The notes under the pieces are model-generated. The model saw nothing but the letters and a program-made list of their open reading frames with translations. It was not told where the DNA came from and did not search any database. From Planctomycetota bacterium (GTDB lineage: Bacteria > Planctomycetota > Planctomycetia > Pirellulales > Pirellulaceae), in contig CAUJHS010000061.1 of assembly GCA_963204915.1 (NCBI GenBank), positions 248,001-312,000 of the forward strand: a DNA stretch of 64,000 bases. Direction: 5' to 3'. The position numbers were made by a program, and so were the translations under genes. Position 1 is the stretch's first letter; every line of letters starts with the position of its first letter. Of the stretch, positions 18,277 through 28,500 are shown piece after piece.

Positions 18277-18389
18277 GAGCGTGAAAAACACGGCAAAAGC
18301 AAGGTGGAGCCTTTGCCCGAAGGGCAAAGCCGCGAGGAGAGGCGCGACCGCAGGGAGCGGCTCGGGGACCTTGCTGCCGTGTTACGCTC
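18277..18389 (-). ncRNA. structured 5' leader element, copy 2 (upstream of ardC-like)
   Basis: Minus-strand fold: nested outer stems GAGCGT/ACGCTC, AACACGGC/GCCGTGTT and GCAAGGT/ACCTTGC separated by small bulges (TTTC, TTTT, A). Inside are CCGC-TCCCT-GCGG, CGCG-CCTCTCCT-CGCG and CTTTGCCC-TTC-GGGCAAAG, then GGCTCC. It ends 70 nt before the ardC-like start. Compensatory differences from copy 1 (for example GTCAAGGT/ACCTTGAC against GCAAGGT/ACCTTGC) support selection for pairing. Confidence 0.6.
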
Positions 18390-18641
18390 AGAAGAGCCGC
18401 AGACGAGACAAAACAGAAAATGGACAACCGTTGGATGCACGCCACCGGACTCCACCAACGGCTCCCTTAAAGGAGGCGCGTCGATGGAGCCGATTGCGTG
18501 GCTCGTCTACCCGCAAGCAGCAATGAGAAAGGCGAGAGGTTCGGTGATGCGCTGAACCAAGATGGAAAAAGAGATTCCCTCTCGCACGGATCCGGCCAGG
18601 TCCGAAGACGGACTTGGCTTACCGACTGTCTGAACCGTTCA

Positions 18642-18959
18642 TCATTGTGAAGCGGTTCGGGCAGCGCGTTCACGGCGACCGTTTGAGCCTCGGCGAGGTT
18701 CTTTCTCTCGCTCTGTCTCCTGAGTCGCCTCGGTGCGATCGTTCTGTTGGAAGATCCAAGTGTGGGCCATGTCGGCCAACTTGCTCACCAACAGAAGCTC
18801 GTCACGACCGAATGAGTCGCTGGAAGCCCAACCCTCATCGGTCTTATAGATCCGGGAGAAGGTCACTCCGTAGCGTACTCCGGCGTCCGTTTCGTTCCGC
18901 CAGATCGCCGCTTTGACCTTACCCAAGCGCAGCTCGTGAATGGGTTTATCCTGTGCCAT
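18642..18959 (-). CDS. small conserved accessory protein
   Basis: 105 residues. The first 70 (HELRLGKVKAAIWRNETDAG, VTFSRIYKTDEGWASSDSFG, LADMAHTWIFQQ) resemble a small beta-rich family common on planctomycete and plasmid accessory regions, with no assigned role. The pattern KxxIWxNxxxxGxxxxVTxSRxY recalls short DNA-binding beta-sheet proteins, but that is a guess. The tail is charged and disordered. An AAAGGA site precedes the ATG. It lies upstream of the ArdC operon on the same strand, 250 bp before that operon's leader. Confidence 0.65.
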   Translation of the reverse strand: MAQDKPIHELRLGKVKAAIWRNETDAGVRYGVTFSRIYKTDEGWASSDSFGRDELLLVSKLADMAHTWIFQQNDRTEATQETEREKEPRRGSNGRRERAARTASQ

Positions 18960-19718
18960 AGATCGCGTTCCTTTCGTTTCGCGAGAGGACAGAAGAAGAA
19001 CCGTTCACGCATCACCGACGATCTCTCGGTCAAGGGACAAGCGTTCCATTCACCGAGAGAAAGCGGGCGTTGGAAGCGTTATGCGCTCAGACGGTTAGGC
19101 GAAGCATGCGCACGAGCCGTTTTGACGTGATTCGTTGCAGGTGGTTCTACGGAACGTATCAGAGGAGTCAGGTCGGATCGCAAACGTTCGAGCCCGAGCA
19201 GAAGCGAAGTGTCGGTAGAATCCCCGGCAAGGAACAGTTACTGGGAACCGGCGCCGAGTGGCGAGACAGGCGATGGCCGGCGTGAGGGGAGCTTACAGCT
19301 CACTGCACCAGGCACGGTCTTCATTGATTCCTGCCTGCGCGGCGTGGCACTCTGACTCCGCTTGGTGAAGCGGAGGCGAGCTCTGCGGGGACGCAACTCA
19401 CCGAGGAATAGCCAAGTCGAAAGGGTCGAAGAGTCTTTCTCTTCGCGCGAGCGGCTGGAGGGGACGTACCAACTCCCCTCCCCGCTCGTCTTTTTCTCCC
19501 AGCATGGGAAGAAGGTTTTGGCTTCGTTGCGGCCAAAGCCACATGGTTTTCCCGCATTTTATTCCGGCCGCTCCCTTCTCTTTGGCTCGACGAGAAGCGA
19601 GGCGAGCACGAAGGTTCCGCACTAATATTGATCTTCAATGCTGCAAGGCTGAGGGTCATCAAGACCGTTCTTCTCCACAGCCGCTACGAGCGATGTGACG
19701 CTATCAAGCTGGCCATGA
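18960..19718. other. long non-coding stretch with dispersed repeat copy R1
   Basis: About 760 bp with no gene I can support. It holds repeat copy R1 at 19473-19568 and, just upstream of the small gene at 18959, an inverted repeat TCTCTCGGT/ACCGAGAGA (about 19020-19062) that could fold in its leader. Confidence 0.45.
19473..19568. repeat. dispersed repeat R1
   Basis: About 95 bp beginning CTCCCCTCCCCGCTCGTC and ending TTCCGGCC. It is imperfectly repeated at 21667-21760 and 30131-30222. Shared blocks include the pyrimidine-rich start, TTTTCTCCC, GGAAGAAG, GGCTTC.TTGCGGCCAAA and TGGTTTTC. All three copies lie within the tRNA-Leu element. Confidence 0.6.
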
Positions 19719-21581
19719 TTAAGGTGCTGGCTCGACCGGTCGAAGAAAAGTGTCCACGACCAACGCCCCCAGCGCGCGGCCTGTAGCCAAACCAGCGGAG
19801 TTGTCGAACTGGAAGTGGATTCCGCCATAGATGCGGCTGCGTCCGGATTCATCGGCGGCTTGGGCAAAACTGGTGAACTGGCGAGTGATGACTTGGCTAT
19901 CAGCTAAGGGCCGCTGGCTGAAGCCAGAAAGACTGTCCGATTGAGCGGTGAAGGCCACCTGTGCCCCAAAGAACGCACTGAGCACCGCGTCGGCTGCGCC
20001 GCTGAAGGTGCTGTGGCCGGAGGTGTACGTAGGGAACGGCGGCGTCTTCAGCAGCGGCATCCAGCGGGGATCGGCGGCAGTCAGGTCATTGCCGTCGGTT
20101 TCGCCGCGGCGGATGGCGTCGATCGGCCGCCAGAGATCATAGGCGTATTTGGCGTCCCAGGAGGCAATGCCCGCGTCCGCCAAGGCGATGTTCAGCAGCG
20201 CGAACAATCGGGCGTTTTCCGCAAGCGTCGTCTCGCGCGCCAGGGCCACATCTGCGGCGATCTGGTTCCAATGTCCGGGCGGCGTAAAGGTGCCGCCGCC
20301 GTCGGCCCAGAAGAGTGCAATCTCGGTCTGTTCTGCCGTGCGCTCGGCGCTCGTCAGGCCGCCCAACTGCAGGACCTCGTCCAGGGCGGCGGCGTATTCG
20401 GCGCTGTCCAATGCCGGGGGAGCGGTGGGGCGGAATTGTGCGGGGCTGCTCATGGCAAATGGCGTCACGTGCGGCCATTGCGGCAACAGGGGCGGCAAAA
20501 AATCCGGGAACGTACGGTTCCAATCTCCCGGCTGACCGCCCGGCGTGTAGGGCGCGATGGCGTCGGCGCCGTCCGCGCTGCGCCATGCCAGCATCGCATC
20601 GGCCGCTTGGCGCCCCACTTCGACGCCCAGCGTTTCCGCGGGACCGTCGGGGACCGTGGCGAGGGCTTCCGCTAACACCGCGTCGAACACTGCCCGTTCA
20701 TCCGGTTCCTGGTAAAGCTGCGAAGCGACCTGGTGCGCGGCGGCGGCCGCCGCCGCCACCGGCGACGCGCCGGCGGGCGCGACCAGATCAACATAGTACG
20801 GCTGATGGGTGCGCTCGATCGCGTTTACCGCCTCGTACATGGCCGTATGAACCATCGCCAGATTCCGCGCCGCCCGCGGCGGCTGCGACGGCACGATCCG
20901 GTTCGGATAGGGATCGTTCGACACCATCGTCCAGTCGCGGATCACATTCAGCAGCGAGGCGTTCCAGTCCAGGACCACGTCGCCGTACCGCACCGTCCGC
21001 TCGACGGTCACGCGCTGCCCAAAGCGGTCCGTTGCTTCTACATTGAGCGTGTTCAGCCCCGGCGACACCTCAATCGTAAATTGATATCGCCCTTGTGCAT
21101 CGGCAACGGAAAATAGTTCGATTGCCGCATTGTCGAGGCTCATGTCCTCCAGCGTGGCCGCGACGCGTAGCCGCACCGACGCGCCCGCCATCGTTTGGCC
21201 CGCGAGCGTCACTTGCGGCTCCAGCACCACGCCGTTGCCATTCCTATCGGAGTCGGGACTGAGGGAGGCCGTGAGGGCCGGCGGCTGGATGCCCTCGCGC
21301 AGCGCCCGCACAATCAGCAGCACATCCAGGATCGTAACCGACTCGCTCCCGTCCACATCGAGGTAAGGCGGCGCTTGCGGCGGCGGGGCAGGCAGCGGGC
21401 GGCTTCCATCGCGGCGCAGGTCGCTGATGACAGCCTGCACATCCGCCACCGTAACCACGCCCGAATTATCGACATCCAGGGCATTCACGGGATTCCGCCA
21501 GCCGCCGGCCAGCAACCGCCGGTCTTCCAGTTGTTCCAGGCGGCCGTGACGCCTGCGGTGCGGCATGGGTACAATTCGCAT
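19719..21581 (-). CDS. dockerin protein with vanadium-dependent haloperoxidase/PAP2 domain
   Basis: A 620-residue secreted protein. The N-terminus has the planctomycete motif LEQLEDRRLLAG. Then come two dockerin-like calcium loops (DVDNSGVVTVADVQAVISDL and DVDGSESVTILDVLLIVRAL), an Ig-like segment, and a C-terminal vanadium haloperoxidase/PAP2 fold. The vanadate site is visible: AYDLWRPIDAIR (Lys/Arg box), PTYTSGHSTFSG (SGH) and RIYGGIHFQFDNSAG (R...GxHxxxD box). It may act as a phosphatase or haloperoxidase outside the cytoplasm; which one cannot be told. The start at 21581 (MRIVPMPHRRR) is preferred over 21635. Confidence 0.8.
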   Translation of the reverse strand: MRIVPMPHRRRHGRLEQLEDRRLLAGGWRNPVNALDVDNSGVVTVADVQAVISDLRRDGSRPLPAPPPQAPPYLDVDGSESVTILDVLLIVRALREGIQPPALTASLSPDSDRNGNGVVLEPQVTLAGQTMAGASVRLRVAATLEDMSLDNAAIELFSVADAQGRYQFTIEVSPGLNTLNVEATDRFGQRVTVERTVRYGDVVLDWNASLLNVIRDWTMVSNDPYPNRIVPSQPPRAARNLAMVHTAMYEAVNAIERTHQPYYVDLVAPAGASPVAAAAAAAHQVASQLYQEPDERAVFDAVLAEALATVPDGPAETLGVEVGRQAADAMLAWRSADGADAIAPYTPGGQPGDWNRTFPDFLPPLLPQWPHVTPFAMSSPAQFRPTAPPALDSAEYAAALDEVLQLGGLTSAERTAEQTEIALFWADGGGTFTPPGHWNQIAADVALARETTLAENARLFALLNIALADAGIASWDAKYAYDLWRPIDAIRRGETDGNDLTAADPRWMPLLKTPPFPTYTSGHSTFSGAADAVLSAFFGAQVAFTAQSDSLSGFSQRPLADSQVITRQFTSFAQAADESGRSRIYGGIHFQFDNSAGLATGRALGALVVDTFLRPVEPAP

Positions 21582-21666
21582 TGTTTTTCTAAACGCCCCT
21601 AGGGAGCGCCAGCCAACATTATGGGGAACGTGCAACGCCTCGGCGCCGACCGGCCGACGCGACCAT

Positions 21667-21760
21667 CTCCCCTCCCCGCTCGTCCTTTTCTCCCAATAGC
21701 GAAGAAGTTTTCGGCTTCTTTGCGGCCAAAACCGCGTGGTTCTCGCGATTTGTCCGGGCC
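21667..21760. repeat. dispersed repeat R2
   Basis: Copy of the R1/R3 family, 90 bp upstream of the haloperoxidase gene start. It shares CTCCCCTCCCCGCTCGTC, TTTTCTCCC, GAAGAAG and GCGGCCAAAACC with R1. Confidence 0.6.
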
Positions 21761-21920
21761 AATCCCCTTTCTAGTTTATGCACGAACAATACCCCAGGTG
21801 ACGCTCTCCCGAAGTGAAATTCACTAATTGTGCAGGATCCTTTCGCGCGCAGGCGAACGCCATCGCGCAGAATATCCACGGAAGTAGTCACTATCCCTTC
21901 CTCATGCCGGAAACTTGCGT

Positions 21921-22286
21921 CTATGCCGGCACTCCATGGAAGTACAAAAATGGGCCAAAAGTCAGCGTCGCAGTAATTGCTAAAGCGAGCACCAACGCGC
22001 CCGCGATCAGCCAGGTCGCCTTATTAAATTCCTTGCAACTGAGCAATCGTTCGGAACACCAGCCAGCTTGAGCACCGCAAATCGCTCCAATTACGGCCGA
22101 GAGGCCATGGCACCTCCACGTGTACGTAAGCGCACATAGAATATGCGCTAACCATGCACTAGCGCAAAACGTTGTCCACGCGGTTGAAATCGAAATAATG
22201 CGACGAATCACGCGCACGTACCTAGACATACGTGTTAAGTACCAGAGTAACACCAGGAGTGCGAGTACAAACATATGCTCCGGCAC
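21921..22286 (-). CDS. possible small membrane protein
   Basis: A 121-residue frame with three hydrophobic segments (MFVLALLVLLWYL, about 5-17; LAHILCALTYTW, about 46-57; ATWLIAGALVLALAITATL, about 91-109). No family recognised. Local base composition is lower in GC than the neighbours, which can mean recent acquisition or non-coding sequence. It lies alone between the dispersed repeat R2 and the end of the RHS gene. Support is weak: open frame plus plausible topology only. Confidence 0.35.
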   Translation of the reverse strand: MPEHMFVLALLVLLWYLTRMSRYVRVIRRIISISTAWTTFCASAWLAHILCALTYTWRCHGLSAVIGAICGAQAGWCSERLLSCKEFNKATWLIAGALVLALAITATLTFGPFLYFHGVPA

Positions 22287-22524
22287 CCAATTTACCTGCG
22301 GGTTTAAGATGCGAAGCCAACTTGATGCTGGTCCCTTCAGTTCAGCGATCTGATCCTGTGATAGGCCGTATCAATGGAACGGCACATGCAGTGCGCAGGT
22401 TAAACGGCCTCTAAACGCGCCTCCAAGAGGTTGCTAGGCGATACTCTGCGATCCGAATTCAGGTCGATTCTCCGTTCAACGTCGTCACAGATAAGTGTGC
22501 GACGTGTGTATTAGCGAAACATAC

Positions 22525-25500
22525 TTATCGTCTACGCTGGGAATTCGGCTGTGGTGTGGGTACCGGGACTGGTACTGGAATTGGACCGGGCGTCGTTGGA
22601 TTCGGTGCTGGTGTGAAGATTGGGGTTGGAGGTAGGACAGGTACGAACGTAATTGGCGGATCATTCGCGCGGTCTCGGTCATATTGGTCGGTGGTCTCCC
22701 TGCCTTCCCTCCCCCTTTCCCAAGGTCCGCCCGGATCCCATGGACCAAAATGACGGGGATCCCACCATGGATAATCATTGGGACTTCCTCCGCAGCCTGC
22801 GTATGGATGATCGGGGCCAACTAAGACGCCGTTGTCATCATAGCAGCATTCTTGCTGGGGCCACGGATTAGGATTCCGTTCGCGAAAACAATCGAAGCCG
22901 CAATGGTAGGTATCTTCGCCCCCACCTATATCTGGGTATGGTTCCCACGTGGTGGAATCTCGCTCACAGTCACGTGGTGTCGTAGGGCAACTTGCGGTTA
23001 GGCCAGTCGGATCAATCCAATAAGTAGGTTGATTGAATACGTAGCGAAGCAGATTCGGTTCAGCCCCAGACACCCGCGTGGGATCCTCGGATAAAAACTG
23101 GCCGATGTTCGATGAGTACCATCGATTGCGGTAATAATATAAATCCAATTCAGCGTCATACTCGCGTGACGTGAATCGAAAACGTGGTAAACTTTCGCTA
23201 ATCTCGTGGAGGACATCTCCAAACGAAGAGTATCGGAGGCGGTTTTTCACCATTCCGGCATTATCCGTTTCCTCGCGAATGGAGCCAAGATGATCACCGA
23301 GAAGCCACCCAACTGCACTCATTGAACCGTCTTGAGCAAGGACTTGATCGATTTCGCTGCCGTGCAAAAATCGTTTCTCAATAATCGAAACGTTTGGCCC
23401 GCCACCATCATCGTCAACAATGTCCAACAGCACATCCTCGCGATCATAGACGTAGTGCGTTAACACTGCATCAATGGCATCTGAGGGGATCGCATCAAGA
23501 GATCTGCTGATTCGTCGATTAATCACGTCGTAGGTGAAGTTGACTTCCTGCGTCCGGGCTTCGTTTTCGTCCTTGTCGATGACGGCCACCAAGCGGTTGC
23601 GGTAGTCCCATTGGAATTCGCGAATGATGCTGCGATCGGATTCAGTGTCGGCGATTCGTATCCGGCGGATCATATTGCCTTCGTTGTCGTACTCGTAGTG
23701 GTAGTTTCCGTCGGAGAGGAGGCGGTTTGCGGAACCAGTGTTATACGCGGATCCATGAACGTGCGACTCGATGCGGTTGCCGTTAGCATCGTACTGGTAC
23801 TGCTCGTCGGGGCTGTTCGGAGCGGATCGGTTGGCCGAGGTGAGTTGACTACGGTCGTCGAAGCCGTAGTTGGTCATACCGTCCACGTCAGTAATGCGCG
23901 TGATGCGACGGGCGACATCGTAAACATAGTCATAGAACGCTATGGTACTGCCTTGGGCGGTTTGGTGATCGAGGCGGGTCAGACGGTTCTGGCCGTCGTA
24001 GGCGTAGTCGGTGCCGATCACAAGTTGCGTACCACTTAGATCGGAGTAGCGGTTTATCGCGGTGTATTGACCTAGACGGTTGTAGGTGAAGTTCACTCGC
24101 TTGTCGGAGATCCCTAGCCCTGATTGCGTTAGTTGCGTAAGTCGGTCGAGGTCATCGTAGGAGTAGCTCGTGAGTGCTCCAGCCGCGCCATCGATCGTAT
24201 CGGTCACCGCGACGACGTTTCCAGCGGCGTCATAGGAGTAGTTGAGCACGACGTTCGGCGCACCGGGCGTTCCGGTGTTATCCACCGTCTCGGTGCGATC
24301 GCGATTATCATATGTGAAAACGAGCCGGCTAAATTGGTCGCTTACCGTGGTGAGGTTGCCGAGCAAGTCGTAGTCATAAGAGATCGTGTTCCCGCCTCCA
24401 ATCCACGTTTCAGTACGTAGCCGATTCAAGGCGTCGTAGTCGTAGCGCGTCTCGCGGGAATTCCGGTCGAACTTGTGGGTTAGGTTATTGGCGCCGTCGT
24501 ATTCGTAGCGGATGGATTTACCGAGCGGGTCGGTTTCCGCGACGAGCCGATCGCGCGAGTCGTAACCAAAAGCCGTGGTGTTATTGACTGGGTCGGTGAG
24601 CGCCGTGAGATTGCCATCGACGTCGTACTGAAAGCGAGTGCGGCCCCCATTGGGATCAATGGTATCCATGAGGCGGCTGCGAGCGTCATATCGGTTTCGC
24701 GTCGTGTGGCCGAGTGGATCAATGGTTGCAACCAGATTTCCAGCGAAGTCGTATTCATAGCGCGTAACCGATGGTCCGGCGGGTCCTGCACCATCAGGGT
24801 CAGGAGCCGTCATTTCGATCATACGGCCAACTTCATCGAAGCCGTAGGTCGTAACGACCTCATTTGCATCTTGCAAGGAAACGAGATTGCCCGCGTCATC
24901 GTAACCGTAAGAAGTAACGGGCGATTCCTGGGAGCCGTCGAGCCCATCGGGATCGGCTTGGGTTACAACCCTGAGTCGGTTCATTTGATCATACCGATAC
25001 TCAGTCCGATGCCGATTTTCATCGATCGTGGCGATTACGTTGCCGGCAAGATCGTACTCGTAATCCTGTCGCGCCTCGTCGGCCGTACCTTTCGCGAAGG
25101 TGACGGTCATGAGCCGTCCCAACAAGTCATAGTCGTAATCCGTAACTCGCTCGAGGGCATCCGTGGTCGTATCGACCTGACCAGACGCGGTGTAGGTGAA
25201 GAACGTGTTGTGGCCTAACGGACGATGGATCGCGCGGATGTTCCCATTGAGCGGGTCGATGTCGAAGGTCGTCGTAAGCTGCCGCTCATCGGTCATTGAG
25301 GTGACTTGATTGAACGTAGAATCGTAGGTGAACGTTCGCTCAACGGCGTTGGCAGGCGAAGGCGACGCGACGCCGGCGCCCCCGATTCTGCCGAAAGTGG
25401 TTCCATTGAGTCGCGCCACGAGGGATCCGGCGCCGGTCTGCAAATCAATCAAAATCAGCTCGCCGGCCGCGGTAAAACCGTAGACCGTTTCATCAACTCC

Positions 25501-28500
25501 TACGATCAAACCCAACAGTTCATTGAATCCTAAGTCTCCGATTACGGTCACTGCCGCCGTGGTCGGATCTACCTCGACCAACTTGTCATTTCTAGTGGTC
25601 ATCAAGAGGCGGCCATCGGCTGTGAACGCCAGGTCGCCAGCGGCGGCGAATCCATCGAGATTTCCATCTCCAATCACCGTGGTCTGGCCACTCTCCTCAT
25701 CGATCTGTACGAGCGACGTGTTCGCAGCGAATAGTTTGCCGTCCGGCGAAAAAGCTAACGCACTTTGGTCGGGTCCAGTATCGGCAATGAGGGTCGTCTC
25801 CCCGGTGCTCGATATACGATAAAGCCGCCCGGTGTCATCAATGCCGAATAGCTCTCCCGCTGGAGAAACCGCGAGATCGAACATTATGGCTGAGGTAGAG
25901 CCGACAAGGGTGAGTTCGGCGGTAGCCGTATTGATCGTAAACAGGCGTCGCGAGAGATCGTGAACGTAAACCTTGAGTTGATCCTCAGTGAGCAAGTGTT
26001 CTTCGATTCGAGTTGTATTGCCGCGGGCGTCGTGCTCGAAGAAGGCGGCGTTTCCCCGGCCGTCCCGGGATCGGGTTACGAGATGCTGCGAATTGCGCGT
26101 CACCGAGGGCAAGCCGCCAATTGTGTCACGCTGAGAAACGGCTTGGCCGGCGCGATCGTGGCGGGTTTCTACGACACGGCCGTTGCTTTCCACGACTCGG
26201 GAGGTCGCAGAAGGATTTTGACGCACCGGAGGCGCGTTGGCGGGATCAACCGTTGCTTCGGGAGGATATAGGAACGAGGTTTGCGCTGGCTGGATGAGGA
26301 CCGTGCCGCCATCTTTACGAGTCGCCTGCGTGACCCGCCCTGCAAAGTCGTAGGAGGTCTCCTCTCGGAAGCCGCGCTTGTCGATTTCGGCGGTAAGACG
26401 GTGGGCGTGGTCGTATTCCCACGTGCGGTCCGTGAAATCGGCATCGCGGACTCCCACTAGGTTGCCGAAATCGTCGTAGAAAAGGTTAGTCGTACGATTG
26501 GCGGGGTCGATGATTGAAAAAACGCGACCCTCGAGGTTGTAATTGAACCGCGTTTCGAGCCCTACAGGATCAACGATTTTGTCGAGGTTCCCCAGCACAT
26601 CGTACAGATACTTCGTCTCGTTACCATTGCGATCGCGCATTACCGCAAGCTGGTTTCGTTCATTGAATTCATAGACGGTCTGGTCCTTCGTGGTGCGGCG
26701 GAAGACTCCGCTTGGAAGTTGCTCCAACCGCGAAAAGTCGCCTGGCGGAGATACGTACGTAGCTCCGGGCGATTCAGGGCGCTGGAAGAGCAATTCGCTG
26801 CCGTCGCCGTCGATCAGCAGCACGGAGCCGTCCGAATTGACGACGAGTTCCTGAAGCCCAGCAATTCCCCAACCGCTGCCGAACGGGCTTGCAATGGAGT
26901 TCACGTGAATGAACTTTCCCTCCATCGTAGGCGCAAAACCGGCAAGGTTGGGCGAGGAGCTCCGAGCAATGCGTGTTTGGACGGCGTAATCGTAGACTCC
27001 GCTGGGGAGATGGCGAATATCGGCTTGGAGCGCCGCGCGGGCTTCAGGCGCACCTCGGGGAACTTTCCAAAAGTGCTCGCCGCCGACTAGCCCTGGCCGC
27101 TGGCCCTGGAATCCGGGCGCCTGGTACTCGAAGGAGCCAGCCGTAATTGAAAGCCGCGCGATCAGTAGTAGATCATTAAAGCTGGAGGCTGTCTCGCTGT
27201 AGCTGAAGTGGATAATTGGCCGCGGGTCGGCCCGAAGCGAGTCGTAATGTAGCGACACTCCGCGCGAAACGCCTTGCGATTGATAAGTCGCCAAATCGTG
27301 CCACTCGCGAAGCGCGCCGGTGTACGTTTCGACTTGAGAAGTCGCGTCGGTTGTAGCGGGACAACAACCGCAGCCGTCATCGCTGTTGTTATCGTCATCG
27401 GGGTTAGGCGTGGGGCCACTGGGACTAAAATAATGCCAACTCGAATTCCTTATGCCGCCGGAGATGGTGTTGATGTTGCGGCCGTTACCGGTGACTTCTC
27501 CCTGCCCCACTCGGTCGAACTGTCCCGTGGTTGGATTGATTGACCATAGATCGAGCTTCGTTCGAGGGGCAAAACCATCTCGATTGGGAAGCGTAAGCGG
27601 CGCCGGCGCCGCAAAAACCATTTCACCCGGCTGGATGGTAACAACGATCGCTGGAAACGCATCGGGCGGCAGCGCCGCCGGCGTTCTTTCCGGCGGCACT
27701 TCGGTAATGCTGAGCACGCCGTCGAAGGGCGTGCCTTGCTGATTCATGAGTGTTCCGGCCTCGACGAAAACCGATGCGCCGGGGATCGCGGCCGTGGTGA
27801 CCAGCGTGTCCTGCATGGGATTGATTTGCTTCCCGTTGGCGACATCCAGCGGCGGCAGAAAGATCGGCCGCTTAATCACGTTATTCACGCCAAGGAACAC
27901 CTCGTGCTCCAGAACCAGCGGCAGCTTTTCGGCGATGAACGGGTACGCCACCGGGCCGGGAAACAGCTCTCCGCGGACTTTCAGCGTGTCGCTCACCAGC
28001 GGGCCGGAGCCGAGATCCAGGGTGAACGAGCCGTCGCCTTGTGTCAGGCCTTGCACTGCCCCGATCTCGACCTGCATTCCCGCCAGCGGGTTCTCGTCGA
28101 TGTCGAGGATCACGCCCGTGAGACGGGTCGTGGTCAGGGGATCAGCATTAACGGTAAGTGTTACGTCTTGGGTAGTTTCGGTCGTTCCGTCGCTAGCGAC
28201 GAGCGTGAACTGGTAGCTTCCGACTTGCTCGGGCGTCGGAGTAAACTCGAGCGTACCGTCGCCGCGAAGCATGCCGGTAGGGAGTGGAGCCGCCGAGCGA
28301 ATCGCAAACGTTACTCCATCGCCGTCTGGATCAGTCGCGGCAATCGGCGTCGAAAGGGTTTGGCCAGGCAAGACCGAGAGCGGTCCGACGGCGCTCAGGA
28401 CGGGCGGTTGATTGCTTGGTCCGGCAAGCACTCGGGGCCGGATGGCAAACCGTACGTCGTCTGGGTTGTCGAAGGCGATCTCGACCGGCTGCGATACGCT

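Noticed and set aside
21619-21891. Small minus-strand frames in repeats R1-R3 with similar peptides (GEKDERGGE)
   Set aside because: The similarity is at DNA level and frames shift between copies, so a repeat is a better explanation than a protein family.
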